A stretch of 64,000 nt of DNA from Pyxicephalus adspersus (Eukaryota; Chordata; Amphibia; Anura; Pyxicephalidae): NCBI RefSeq assembly GCF_032062135.1, contig NC_092859.1, positions 104,605,823 to 104,669,822 on the forward strand, given 5' to 3'. The position numbers were made by a program, and so were the translations under genes. Each line of letters opens with the position of its first letter. Position 1 is the first letter of the stretch. This document shows, piece after piece, positions 28,076 to 40,560 of the stretch. Under the pieces are notes generated by a model. The model did not search any database and had not been told where the DNA came from. It saw only the letters and a program-made list of their open reading frames with translations.

Positions 28076-28865
28076 CATATTGGTAAAAGGCACCTAAAGT
28101 ACATCAGAACTAAAATACATGGCTACATCCAAGCCAAGGTTTTATGACCAGTCACCGCTGCATCTTCTGTTTGTGCAGGATACCACCTTCTCTGTAGGCA
28201 GCCTGAAGTCAGTGGTCCTGATAATCCATCCCATAGCTCTGCTTGGACCATGTGCAGCAAAGTGATGATGTTACCCTTGCATTTTTGTATTACCCAAGGT
28301 ATTTTGGTGAACACAGAATAGGTTTATTTCTGTTGAATTATATTTACAATAAAGTTTTTTGTGTTCAGCCTTAAGAACAGCTGATGTCATATCAAACACA
28401 TTCCTACAATTATTACAACCATGTAAAACATTGCAAAACCTAACAGTATATTCATATAAAGCAAAGCACATGTACCAAATACAATAAAGAAACCTAGACT
28501 ATTGCATGTACTCTCACATAGCACCGTACTACATATAGCTAACTATGAACTAGAAAAAAGTAAATAAAATCTCTAGGAACATGTGACACAAGGTATTTAG
28601 CTTTTTGAATTTGAACACAGCCATCAGGGGGGGGGAATTCATGGCCACAATAAAAGGAAGGTAGAGTGTAAATAAAACCATTGACAGCTGTATAATAGAA
28701 GCTTTTCCTACCCAAATAACAAAAAATTTTTTCTAATGGAATTAATCAATGATTTTCCAGTCATAACTGTAGCATGCTCCGTATCAGAAGCAGGTTGGTT
28801 TCCCCACTCATCCTTCAGATAATAACTGTGTACTATATGCTTAAACACTTTTCCTATATGATAAG

Positions 28866-28999
28866 TTGAACTTAACTTATTATCCTCATATAGATGGACA
28901 TGTTTCACAAACTCAAACTCCATTTACAGTCACGTCATCTCACAACTTTTGAGAGCTTTAAAATAAATATAATCTAATTGATATGGTGGGAGTTTTACT
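28866..28999 (+). repeat. Local duplication, copy 2
   Basis: Second copy of the segment at 27908-28075, same orientation, about 0.95 kb away, with substitutions and indels. It has no flanking SINE. Confidence 0.8.
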
Positions 29000-29533
29000 C
29001 TTCAACCTCATCCTGTACCTATTACTCACCACCACACAATTACATTTTCCTGTATTGACTATAGTTTTGTTATCCAGATGTTTATTTTCAAAACTTTCTA
29101 TTGCTGCTTTGCTGCTATCCTGCTATTAAAGTGGAAGATTAGCCATGTTACCATCAAACTCTATCTGGACTCTTTAATACCTCCCCCACAAATCTGAAGC
29201 TTAAAGCTGCCATAGCAGAAAACTTTCTTTTGAATAACCTCTAAGTTTATTCCCCTTTGACTCCAAAGGAGGCATATAAACCAACTATCATAAAGCAAAC
29301 CTCCAGACAACAGAGGATAACATTAGGCTTCTATAAAAATAGTTTAGAATTAATTTAACTCTATTTAAAAAAGACCCCTTAAACTCCAAAGTATAAAGCT
29401 CTTCTTGACTAAAACAGAACCCAACATTACTTCCTGGCTGAAAATCTTGACTTTCATTTTGAACATAATTTTGCTGATGAAGACTATTAACTAACTATGA
29501 ACTATACTAAATATGAACTATACGGTACTATCT

Positions 29534-29671
29534 ACTAAGTGGGTCACTCAAGCAGGCTGTCCCTTTTCTCCATTATTGTTTGTTCTGATTATGGAATCTA
29601 TCACCCATTTGACTAGGAACAAGGTGGGCATCATACCAATCCTCTTATTCCAACATGGTGTCCACCCCTAA
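29534..29671 (+). pseudogene. LINE reverse-transcriptase fragment
   Basis: One frame reads TKWVTQAGCPFSPLLFVLIMES, matching the GxxQGCPLSPLLF...E block of L1-type reverse transcriptase (the fifth conserved motif region), and then stops at 29669-29671. In an active element the sequence would be a G-x-R-Q-G-C run; here it reads WVTQAGC. No catalytic Asp pair is seen downstream. The remnant is interrupted a little later by a hAT-like MITE at 29781 and may resume at 30130. It is too decayed to be functional. Confidence 0.7.
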
Positions 29672-29780
29672 GACGTTTGAGATGATTTCTTCACTTTAAA
29701 GACATACTTTCAAATCTAAGGCCTTAAACGTCACTATACCATTACAAATCCTACATGATCTACAACAACCCTACTATTTC

Positions 29781-30121
29781 CAGGGTCGTATTTCTCACAA
29801 GGCTCCCTGGGCCACGGCCTAGGGTGCTATGACCATAAGGAGGATGCATTACAACATCTGTATACGGAAATTAAACCTGCTGCTGTTGGCCAACCAACTC
29901 TACATTGACAGGAAGCACAATGTAAAAGTGATTATACATAAGTTGCATAAAGTGCACGAATCTGTGCAGTGTGACATTTGTATTGAAGGTATCACTGTTG
30001 TCTCTCCATTCCATTCTCTCTCTCTTAGTGTGTCTGCCAGTGTCAAAGTCTGTTATAGGCTGGGGAGGTGGGCAGCACAAGCTAGCTAGCCTAGGGGAGC
30101 AAAAGTATAAATCTAGCCCTG
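29781..30121 (+). mobile_element. hAT-type MITE with perfect 8-bp target duplication
   Basis: The ends are CAGGGTCGTATTT and, inverted, CAGGGCTAGATTT. They are flanked by identical 8-bp copies of actatttc at 29773-29780 and 30122-30129. An 8-bp duplication and a CAGGG terminus fit the hAT superfamily. There is no transposase frame. It lies in or next to the LINE fragment, so it is younger than that LINE. Confidence 0.85.
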
Positions 30122-31453
30122 ACTATTTCCACTGGACACCAACCCAGCTATAATTCCCAGCTCCTCCTACCATGTGGCCCGACTGTCTCCACCAACATTT
30201 ATGTTTGTATACTTGTCCAATAACTAACTTCAACATTTTTTAAATGCTTACATGGGTTTTTTTTCTAATTGTACACTGTTCTATTCTTAAAATATTGCAA
30301 TGGGTCTTTCTGTTATGAGTAACTTAAATAGATAGGGTACTGTATACAACAATAACTACATCTATGTTCAAAACTGCATGATAGTTTTTCTAATTTTGGA
30401 AAAGCTTGTTTGAAAACTAGACAAATACTGAAACAAAAGAGATGGTTTCCATCACTGTGAATAGACTTCTTGTCAATGTTGTATCAATGGGAAAGAAAGT
30501 AAAGGAAATTCCTCCCAATTGTGTACAGATCGAAGGAAAAACTTTTAACTGAATTTTTAACCATTACCTGTATCCAAAATGAACAAAAAAGCCAACCAAG
30601 CAGTTTTGGCTTAAGATCATTGCTTATAATTATATTAAAAGTACATTTGCCTATCAATTGAGTTTAACTTCACTACCTCTTATTTTCTTATTCTGAGATG
30701 ATTTTGCCTATAATTTGATAATGGGCTCTACTGAAAATTCCATATACGATGCTTGTGGATTGTGATGCAACATATTCCCGTCTTTGTTGGTACCCTTAGA
30801 ATAAGTACTCTGAATGTGGTTGGGTTTTTAGCCACATAAAACAATACCTAACCAAAATACCCCACTTATGCAAAATCATTGCATATTTCTACATGTTAAA
30901 TAACACTTTGAAAAGACAATACCATATTACCTTAACCATAATTAAAAGAAAATGTTACTTACACAGATTAATGTTAAAGACTGGATCTCTGAACCACAAC
31001 CAACATACACAAATGCAAAAATATCAAGAATAAATTGTCCTTTATAAAACACTGAGCCATTTCTGTAAATACATTTAATTCAGGTTTTACCTTTTTTCTC
31101 ATTTTATATAAAAAATCATTCCTTTTCCTAAGTAGTTGGCATACATGTTTATTTGACAGTTACATAAAAAAGCAGCGAAATGAAAATACCTAGGCAAAGA
31201 AAAACCAAATCGGCAGCAAGGTAAGTGCAAGTGTACTGATTAAATTCAAAAGCAGCTAGTATCAATGGTCAGTTTGAAATGATCAATGGCTAGGTCGATC
31301 CAAGGCAGCAGTTTGAGACTCGTTTTAAATTCAGTTGATTCTCAGCTAGCAAAAATCCATGACTATTTCCCAAAATGCACCTGATTCCGTAGCATTTATA
31401 ATCTAAAAAATGTTTTCTCATTAACTAATATTTTATGTAACACGTTTGTAGGA

Positions 31454-31680
31454 AAGACATTGGGCTTGATATATTAAAGCTCTCAAAGACAGGAGAAGAT
31501 AGACAATGATGGATGAACCCGAGTGATCCTGCAAACCTGAATGGATTTCATAAAAATCTTCTGCTGTCAGCTGAATGCTTTTAATCCTGGACAAAATCCA
31601 TCCCAGGTTTGCTGGATCACCAAGGTTCTCGTATTGGAGACTATCTTCTCAAGTTTTGGAGAGCTTTAAAAAATCACCCA
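31454..31680. mobile_element. Fold-back MITE-like repeat
   Basis: The ends ttgatatattaaagctctc and gagagctttaaaaaatca are inverted copies. The middle has catcccaggtttgctggatcac, also present at 62530-62565 next to gggagagctttattaaatca. A further fragment is at 45373-45435. It belongs to a family I know from frog sequence. Confidence 0.7.
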
Positions 31681-33292
31681 TTAGCCCATTAGTCCTTGCC
31701 TTAGAAATTCCATGCTGGTACAAGGCATATGATCTCTAAAATAACTGGTCTTCATAAAGCATGGTTCAGTTAATTATTTGCAGCAGTCATGGATACAGCC
31801 CACTGAATATTCACACATATCTATTTATAAAAATACACTCCTAGTATAATTATGACTTCCTATAAAGCATTTCATGTTGAAACGTTTTAATGTCTTTGTA
31901 AAAATTTGAAATAAGCAACATAAAAAGCAAATTAAACAATAGTACTATACTAATATTGCATTTGTGAGCTGAAATGCTATAACAAAATTTTGCAAATCAA
32001 AATATTTTTGTAAAAAAAAATGACATTTACTCTTCAATTGACCCAATGTAACTAAGCTCAGTTTTGTTCCAAATTTGTTGAACAGCAAATAATATATGAA
32101 AAAATACTTAGTATGAATACTTAGTATTCATTTGTCCTGCTGGCATCAGGCACATTGTTGCTTCAATGCTTTTAAATCATGCATAGCTTTAACAGGTAAA
32201 ATGATGGAAAAACAGTCTAATATCCATCATCAAATATGATTTGGTAAGCAAAATATAGAATACAATAAAAATCAAACCAATTGACAGTCATTGTCATTTT
32301 CTCAGCAGGGCATATTTTACATCCAATATTTACTGCCCTCAAGTGTCAAAACCATGAAACTGCACTACACTCTTTTCAAGTGCTGCAGGCAGTATTCCAT
32401 GGAGGCATAAAGCTCTAATTGCAACTATTTTTTAAAATTTGGTAGTCTGGCTAGCTAATTGTATACTTTTTAACTGCCTCTGCACAGAAGAAACAGTTAT
32501 GACTTGTGAGCAAACATTTGTCCTTTTACCAGGATTCAAAGAATAAAATGTACTACCAACTATATTTGTGCCTAATGGGAAATCTTCAGATGAAACAATC
32601 CATTATCTACAATCTATAATTCTATAGTGAAAAGAAAAAGAGTTTTGATGTTTATATGGATTATGATTTAGAGAGCATGCTGCGTTTAACTTTCCACTAT
32701 GAGATTGAAAAAATTCATGAAGAATATAACTGTTGCCACATGCTAGGCATCAGCCAATACATTTTTTGACACATTTCTAGTGTTCACTTTGTCTGAAAAG
32801 CACCTTTTAATAACAAATGTTCTCTAAACAGTACAGCAGCGTACACATATAAAGTGTCTACAATTGCTACTGTGTAAGTTTTAGTTGAACTCCCTCTGTA
32901 ATATATTATAGTATATATTGTATAAATATGTTACTAAAGTGTTCCCCTTGGTGCTATTAGGCAGGGTATGTTCTTAAAACAGGAAATGAGGTTTTGTGGG
33001 TAGGTCCTTTGGGGGTGGGAATGAGTATGGGGTTTGCTTAGGAAAGGGAGTCTGTAGGAGACGGCTTTGGGAGTGTAAGGCCTCTGTTACTGTGCTCCTG
33101 GGCAGCCTGAATCCTATCATATGTATGAAGCTGGGGGAAATCTCAGTTCCTGCGGAGTGCAGTGTCCTTGCTGTATATCCCCAAGAATTGTATTCCCCTG
33201 GACTGGAGATTGATTGATTTTATGGCAGAAATATCCCTATTCTTTTTTTAATTTTGCAATGTTTATGCTAAAAGTGTCAGATCCTATGTCTA

Positions 33293-33573
33293 AGTGTTTC
33301 ACAACCAGGGTTCCGCCAGAGGATGCTAGGGGTCATTGAGAATTATTCAATTTGTGACTCTCAGGCCAGTTTAACTGATACCAATGATCTTTTTGACTAT
33401 TTGTAAGGGTGACATTCTTTCCACTAGCTAGCAATGTGGGAGGCATTCTTCTTTCTGATCACCCCACTAATGTACTCTGAGTTGTAAATATATTAATTAT
33501 AGTAGGGGCTTCCTGAAGACTAGAAAGTTATTTCAAGGGGTTACCCCATGTAAAAATGGGTGAAAAACACTGC
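33293..33573 (+). mobile_element. hAT-like MITE (AGTGTTTCNCAACC end)
   Basis: The left end reads agtgtttcacaaccagggtt and the right end gggtgaaaaacactg; these are inverted versions of each other. Flanks atgtctaa and ctctagaa are only partly similar, so the target duplication has decayed. Two related copies lie at 11520-11712 and 14098-14405. Confidence 0.75.
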
Positions 33574-35350
33574 TCTAGAAAATTCAAAACTTTATTACTT
33601 CTGAAAAAAAACTCTTCCTTAAACCACCAACAGCATGAACCTCCAGTTTTTTTCTTCTAGCTCGATGAATATACAAGGGTTCTACAGCAAGATATGTGAC
33701 CAGAGAATTAGGCTGGACCCAGGGAACCTCAGGAATACCAGTTAAGGGTGTGTTGGGCAACTCTTATACTGAAGAATGAACAGATCAGTGACTGTTGAGT
33801 GCATAAGGTAATGTACCTCAAACCTGTGGATTAACAACTGGGCCCATGGGCCTAGTGAATCTCAAATATTGCTCTATATTTGGGAATCCTCATTGTACCA
33901 ATGCAAGCATCAGTGTGGCTCATTGATAAACTAATAGCACATATTACTATATTGTTGCAGGAATATTTATTTTTATTAAAAGGAAAATGGAACGAGACCT
34001 TGCTTCAAATTCCACATTCTGAGTAATTGCGTATTTTATTGTTTTAACCAAGGTATTATCTCAAGGTTACATAGTCATATTCTGCTTTTACTCTATCCAT
34101 AAGAAGAAACAGATACAAACAATTATTCTCCATATAATATTAGATTCATGGTTGGCTACAAACTCAAGTTATGTGTTTACTTACAGTTAGTTAATATTAG
34201 GTATCTAACAACATAAAATGTTGTGTTTTAATATACAATATGATAATACCCATTATAACAAACCAAAACAAACAAAAAAAAAAAAACACAGAAAACCATT
34301 GCAGATTTTTGATAACAGTTAAGCTGCTCTTGGCTTACACTTTTTTAAATGATTTATTTGCTCCCTTTAAAACACTTGTTCCCAGCAGTCTCTTCATATA
34401 AACCATCAGGAGCCAAATATCTTCTATGCACTTAAGTGGAATAAGATGAATTATAGCTTTTGAATAATGCAGCCAAACTATTAAAACAGAAGTTTAAAAG
34501 GATGAGGTTAAGTGAAAAAACAGTCAGCCGATTAATATCATTAGGGAATAGCAGATTATAGCCAGTCATAACTAATAATCAACTGACAAAAGTTTCCAAT
34601 CAACACAAAATCCATTAGCTGACATAGTGGCCCCAATAACCCTACCGGGCCACTGCAACATTTCAATGTTTTATTACTGTGGTATTAAATTACGTATTTC
34701 TCAGAAAATAAAATCTATGCCATTTTTCTATCCATCTGCCTGATGCATTTAAATGGAGTATTTGCATACATTAAAATTATCTTTCTCATTGCAGAATTCC
34801 TGATAATACAATTCCAGCTGTAGTGATAGTCAAAAATATGAACTATTTATCATATGTGAAAAGACAACGCATAATGCAACAATAAATCAAACATCACAGA
34901 ACCAATACTGAATTAGCAGGAGAGTTTGAATGCTATAATATGTTTTCCTTTAGGTATATCTGAAACTATCTAGGGGCTATTTTGTTTTTTATCTGCAAAT
35001 ATGGTTTATTTTTAAGTGTTTGCTTATACATTTTATGCAATAAAAACTGGGTAGCTGTAGGTACCCAACTGAACCCCCTCCCTACTAACTACCATATATC
35101 TCTTTTCTCATTTCCAGGGCTACCAACTCCAAGTATCATGGCACTTCAGTTGTTGTTTTGATTGCAATATATTGTGGTTTTGTGAATCTGCAACCTATTT
35201 TCCAGTTGTCTTTATGAAAAAGGCGTCACCCTGCTGACTTTATTCTTGCATGAGATGAGTCACATGGTCCCAATAACTGAAAAGACTACTGGAGCAGCAC
35301 AGGATCATGGATTGGTGTATACAGGAGATATTGTTTAGTATGTGGAGGTG

Positions 35351-35780
35351 GTTACATGGTTACATAGGTACACAGTTAATCAGGTTGAAAAAAGACATAA
35401 GTCCATCAAGTTCAACCACTAGGAAAACAAACATATTCCAGATAAGAAAAAAACCCTATGGACATAGTTGATCCAGAGGAAGGCAAAAAAAACCCTGGTA
35501 CAATTTGCTCCAACGGGAAAAAAATTCCTTCCTGATTCCATGAGGCAATCAGATGTTTCCTGGATCAACAGTCTCAGGTATATTCTGTGCATCTAGAAAA
35601 GCTTTCAGCTTTTTCTTAAAGCAATCCATAGTAGTTGCTGAAACTACTTCCTGAGGGAGCCGATTCCACATTTTCACTGACCTTACAGTGAAGAATCCCT
35701 CCTTATCCGGAGCTTAACTTTTTTTCCTCCAGATGCAAAAAATGTCCCTCTTGTCCTTTGTAATGACCTTAAAGTGAATA
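35351..35780 (+). mobile_element. Frog-type dispersed repeat
   Basis: Contains gttacatggttacataggt, gacataagtccatcaagttc, ttccttcctgattcc and ccgattccacattttcactg, which I recognise as a very common anuran interspersed repeat. It supports the organism assignment. No open frame of note. Confidence 0.8.
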
Positions 35781-35853
35781 GTTGGGAAGAGAGTTCTCTA
35801 TATGGACTATTTATATATTAATACAGCGTCCATAAAGAGAACTCTCTTCCCAA
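35781..35853. repeat. 27-bp-arm inverted repeat at repeat edge
   Basis: gttgggaagagagttctcta plus tatggac (35781-35807) pairs with 35827-35853 with one mismatch and a 19-base loop. It sits at the right edge of the frog-type repeat. Confidence 0.9.
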
Positions 35854-37225
35854 CATTTCACTTGGTTGGTTAGTACTACATTATTTAAATGCATAGTAAG
35901 AATTACAAGCATATCCAAATTCAAGAACAAAATGTAATATACTGCAGTTTTCTGATTCTTGTGTGTGTGGTGAGCGGTACTGGTACTACTCATCACTGCC
36001 CTCCATTCATTCTCTATAGGGCTGCTGCAGGGAAAAGATATGTAGTGTCCCCCAGAGACACCGGTTTCCTGGCATTAGGAAGCTGTATCTGTAGCAGATC
36101 CTCATGGACAGTCTTAACATAGCCTTTTAATCTTAGTTGATAGATATAAAAAATACAACTATAGTCTGCTTAATAGTCTAATTGTAGTTAGTTTAATACT
36201 GTATTTTTTTTTTTTTTTACTTTTTAACTACCACTGCACATAGATAACACAGATTTACTGACAAAATGGCAAGCTACCCAACAATAATGGTAATTTTGTA
36301 TCAGCTATACCATTTTCTAACAATAATATGCCCTTACATGTAGGGGCTTATAGGTAAAGGGGAAGACAAAAGCAGAGCAAAGTCAGGCTGACATCATCAA
36401 GGATTTTAAAAGTGAACTTTTAAACAGTTTGGGAACGAAAATCTGAGTATAACTAAGGAGAAACACAAACCATGACCTAGTATTCCCTGAACCAATTCAT
36501 AAATAACATTCTGTAGAATGCTAAGTAGAATTCAGAAAGAATACAGCCGATTCAGATCTGAAAAGTTCAAAGACTGTAAAAAAAAACCTTTGACTTCCAA
36601 AGCACACCCAGTTTTAGTTCCCTAATGTGGGTGACACATGATTAATGTATTATTTATTGGGAATTTGTGAATAAATACAATGTAAAATTTGACACACTAG
36701 GTAACCAGACATCTAACCAACCCTTAAGATTTCCCAAGCTTGTCTTTCAGAATGTTGGTCACTTTTTTAATTAATTTAAGCAGAATCCATCTGAATTCGA
36801 CCTGCCCAAAAGCAAGACAAAGGATATTTGAGCCTTTGCCATGGTCTGTTTAACAAGAAAAATGTCAACAGAATAAGAGCATACTAATTGACCTTGGAAA
36901 TGTAATATTAAAAAGAGCTTCAAGGAAAACACAATAAATTGTTATGAAAGAAAATAAACACAGCATTTATAGTCACTCGTTTTAATATGTGTTTACAGAC
37001 AAAGGAAAAATAACCGAACCATGTCATAGAAACGGAGACTGAGCACTGAATTAAAATTCAACACGATAAAATGATAAACATGCTGAAAATGTTCAGTGGT
37101 TTTATGTGAATAAACATTGCAATACACATCGACATTCAATGATTTAGTCTGTGTGATATTTTCTCTATGTACTATGATAATTTCTACAAAAATAACCACG
37201 TTTAATACAGAAAGAAAAGACTCAC

Positions 37226-37439
37226 TCAATAAAGTAGACTTCTCCTTTTTCCGTGTATGCCATCTCCCAATTATCAGGCAAGACCCCAAGTTCATCATTT
37301 TCATCGGGCTTCAGCTGTTTCTTGAGATCCGAGCTTTCTTTTGACTCTGAGTCTGGCTGGCAGTACAATGGAGTGGTATAAGGCTGGGATGAAATCTCAC
37401 CTGAGGCATCTGTACTTTTATCTTCATGTTCACTTGATT
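37226..37439 (-). CDS. MAGI2: MAGI2 internal exon, linker and first half of WW1
   Basis: This 214-nt exon enters in phase 1 and leaves in phase 2. The acceptor ends catgtag and the donor is gtgagt, a strong consensus. The first codon completes to E, giving ESSEHEDKS, which matches the MAGI2 linker. After about 50 Ser/Glu/Lys/Asp-rich residues comes LPDNWEMAYTEKGEVYFI, the first two strands of WW domain 1, with the signature first Trp and the YF aromatic pair. WW domains bind proline-rich PPxY-type ligands. The domain is interrupted after the second strand, and the split GA|C codon is finished as Asp by the exon at 21503-21582. The linker is one residue longer than my recollection of the human one; that comparison is from memory and was not computed. 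Confidence 0.96.
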
Positions 37440-38305
37440 CTACATGAGACATACAAATACACATTTATCACCTTTGCCCTCCAATGTGCTTCTGAGAATT
37501 TCAAAGTACAGAAGAGCTGTTCCAGTCAAGACATCAAATCAATGTGAAATACATAATGAGAAAAGTACTTCCTAACATAAAACATGTTCAGGGTCATTTT
37601 ATACATACCAGAAGGTTTATGAAAGCTACCTCTATAGAATACTGTTTAACCTACATAGCTGGCTATATATGTAGTGTAAAACTGCAATGGTTATCATTAA
37701 GTTTATTAACTCTTTTATTACACAGCTTTGTTATTTGCATTTTTCAGGTAAATAAAACAATTATACCATTTTCTACACAACCCTTACAACTTTTTAGATT
37801 CATTCTAATCCACAAATACCATTTTCATTACTAGACAATACTAACACATACACCATATCTTGGCATTGTGCAATGTACAATAACCTTTAGGAAACTGGAA
37901 TTTTATATTTTTATTATTAAAGTATTTGTTACTGTACTTTAAACATTTAGGATTTTACTATATACCAACATTAAAATGCTAAATGTTACTGACATATTTC
38001 TACGTACTGAACCCACTAGTACAACAAAAACACATATATCTTGCCCCTCTCTTATAAATATTTATATTACTTATATAAGTCTTTATACAGCACTTGTTAA
38101 GTATTTTTCTAAATTCCTAAAATTAATTTTATTAGGATGCTGGGGTGAAGAGGTCTTGGCATATTAGTACACATATTAATATTAAATATTTTTAATGATT
38201 TTTTTCTAATTTTAATGGTCATTACCTGTTCTTTCTTGATAAATATGATCTCACACACCAAAACATAACATGTTCATAAAAATGATAAAATAGAGACGTA
38301 CTGAC
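37440..38305 (-). other. Short MAGI2 intron (866 bp)
   Basis: Phase-1 intron between the two linker exons, gtcagt donor and catgtag acceptor. It is far shorter than its neighbours (19.7 and 15.6 kb), AT-rich, and shows no recognisable repeat or RNA gene. Confidence 0.93.
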
Positions 38306-38521
38306 CTGGTGTTACAGCTACCCCATTTCCATTTATTACTGGTCTCTCCTCTTCCTCCTCCTCTGGGGGTTCAATCCCAGTCTTCTCCATGTTGCTTACA
38401 GATTTATTGCGCTTGCGTTTCCCCTCAACTCTTGGAATGCCACCAGGAAATATATGGTCTGTTGCATTTAATAAAAGTGGAGCAGGTTCAGCTGGAGGCT
38501 TTGGAGTGCCGTAGTAATTTT
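38306..38521 (-). CDS. MAGI2: MAGI2 internal exon, GuK end and acidic linker
   Basis: This 216-nt exon (exactly 72 codons of length, phase 1 to phase 1) lies between an acceptor ending tttttgcag and a donor gtcagt. The translation opens with ENYYGTPKPPAEPAPLLLN, the end of the MAGI GuK-like domain. It continues with a basic stretch GKRKRNKSVSNMEK and a run of six glutamates (PPEEEEEERPVINGNG). The basic and poly-Glu segments are the best evidence for MAGI2, because MAGI1 differs here as I remember it. The region is a probably disordered linker between GuK and the first WW domain. A longer open frame runs past both splice sites, but the sequence outside these limits does not resemble MAGI2. 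Confidence 0.96.
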
Positions 38522-39051
38522 CTGCAAAAAGATGTAACATTGACAGTTTATTAGCCAAGACATTTAAGGAGAAAACAAGGGGTATCTCTTCATATGCATA
38601 CCAATAGCCACAAAAGCAGCTTAATAACACAGATTATAACACAGAGACCTAAAAAAATAATATAGTTTGCATGCAGAGCCCTTGTCTGGAACTAGCAATC
38701 TAGCATCTGGTCGTGTTACTGTTCAGTGATTATCGATTGAAATAAAAAATGATCAGCTGTTTTCAGTTTTTGTTGTCTATCCCATATGCATTTCACTTCC
38801 TGTGCAATTTTTTTGGTTGGTACTCATGACAATCTTCTAACTTTGTTGAATGTCAGTAAAATTTACTGACTTTAGGAGTAGCTCAAATATACCTAAATAT
38901 ATTTATATATAAAATACAATATGTACAAGGTGGGATTTATGGAGGACCATGCAATGATTTTAAATTCAAATCAACCATTTCATATACAATATACATATAT
39001 CACCTGAATGCTAAGATCATATCAGCTGGGAAAAGAACACACAAGTCCATA

Positions 39052-39108
39052 AACTAGAACACTACTATAAAAAAAAACTTTAAACTAGAACACTACTATA
39101 AAAAAAGT
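39052..39108 (+). repeat. Short tandem duplication
   Basis: aaactagaacactactataa followed by an A-run occurs twice in tandem. Confidence 0.85.
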
Positions 39109-39865
39109 AAGCTTTTTTCCCCCACAAGTACCACTTTTGAAGGGAAATAAGTATTGGTAACAAACATGCAGTAGGTAAACTCAAATTATTATTAAAGTAG
39201 ATTTAGCTTTTACTAAAAATAAGACCTGGAGCATATGGGAAGGGAAAGAACCTAGGTGGAGGACCAACATGACTGAGTGCTCAGGGGGAGCAGGCAGAAA
39301 AAGAATAAAAAGTGGAGGTGTAAGGTTCAAAGCAAGGTCAGGCTTAGGATGGGTGGAAAAGGGCATAGAGAATAAAAATGTATAAAGGGTTTAAAATAGG
39401 AAATTAGATCAGAAAGATGAAAACAGGGGAGAAGCAGGCTCCCTCCCCCCCATCCTTTTAGTTCGCTTGGACTTCAATGGGTTGGTTTTCTCTCAGGAAA
39501 ATGTTGGAATTTTAGGTAGTTTGAGGTCCTTAAGGGCAGTAATTTTATTAGTGTAGTACAATGGTGGGAGAGTCATCTTAGGTAGTATTAAAGAGGTGGT
39601 GACCATTAGGGTTGTATATTTTTGAGGGGACTGCAATTAATAACATTTCTGAGGTGGTGAAATGTATCTGGGAGCAACACAAAAGCTGGCAGCTGCCCCT
39701 GCATGATTTATTGTATGTGGTTAATGCCTTTGAGGTACTTTGAGGTTACTGGTAGCATCTAAGAGTACCACATTACGTTGGGGGTGTCTTAATGCAATTT
39801 GTGGTGTTATAGGTCATTTTAAGTGAGAATTATAATGTTAATGTAATGTTTATTATGGTTATGTA

Positions 39866-40055
39866 TTAACCACCTTGCCGTTAAGCCCGACCTTCGTTCG
39901 GGCACAAAAAAATTGCAAGGATGTCTACTAGAACCCTTGTTCGGACATATTTCTGTAAGTTACAGGTCTACAATTTAAAAAAAAAATTTCATGAAAAACG
40001 ATGGATCACTTTTGGTACAGAAATCTAGACCTCAGTGTAACGCTCAGGAGGTTAA
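39866..40055 (+). mobile_element. Short TTAA-flanked MITE (deletion derivative)
   Basis: TTAA at both edges (39866-39869 and 40052-40055), core 182 bp. The left end CCACCTTGCCGTTAAGCCCG and the right end TAACGCTCAGGAGG match the 1386-bp element at 43247-44632 almost exactly. The left 55 bases join directly to its right part, so this is an internally deleted version of the same family. Confidence 0.9.
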
Positions 40056-40374
40056 ACATGTTGTAACATGTGTAATAAAAATGACTGCTATGACCCACAT
40101 TTAGTGTGTTGCAAGTGGGTGGGAGCTGAACTGGGTGGGTCATGGCTGAGCAGCTGGTTGGAAAGGGTTGTGAGCTAAACCAGTAATGATATTTAGTTTG
40201 CAAAGGCAATGTGTTTCATAAACTGCCATTGTTACATGAACTACTTGCTTTTACACTTTTTATATTTTATTGCATCGTAGTGCTTCTGATTTTTTTGCAC
40301 TTACATGAAGTCTCTGTGCATACACTTGGTTGAATGTTATTTCTCTGAGTGTTTTTCCTCGTGGTGACAAGACA

Positions 40375-40560
40375 TGGTGGCAATAGATAGGTGGTTATTG
40401 TCCCTGCTAGGAGCTGTGAGTTGAGTCCTGACCAGGACATCAGCTGCATGCATGGAGTTTGTATGTTCTCCCAATGTTTGTGTGTGGGTTTCCTCTGATA
40501 AACATATAAGGGCTTTGAATCCTATGGGAGAAAAGAGCTATGCAAATGCTAGGATTATTA
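40375..40560 (+). mobile_element. SINE-like repeat
   Basis: Head ggtggcaatag, then gttgagtcctgaccaggaca, gcatggagtttgtatgttct and gggtttcctctg. It is the opposite orientation of the copy near 27.6 kb. It ends with gagctatgcaaatgct and attattataa. Confidence 0.7.

Larger units (their letters stand above)
21583..37225 (-). other. MAGI2 intron splitting WW1 (15.6 kb)
   Basis: Phase-2 intron inserted in the WW1 coding sequence, gtgagt donor and ttttcag acceptor. It contains a short assembly gap, a SINE-like copy, a local duplication at 27.9/28.9 kb, a LINE fragment split by a hAT-like MITE (29.5-30.2 kb), another hAT-like copy at 33.3 kb and a frog-type dispersed repeat at 35.4 kb. The stretches 22.0-25.8, 30.3-33.2 and 36.2-37.2 kb show nothing I can name, apart from a possible old repeat ending near 23.8 kb. 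Confidence 0.9.

Noticed and set aside
37117..37344. 75-codon plus-strand frame over the linker exon
   Set aside because: It is the antisense shadow of the MAGI2 exon at 37226-37439.
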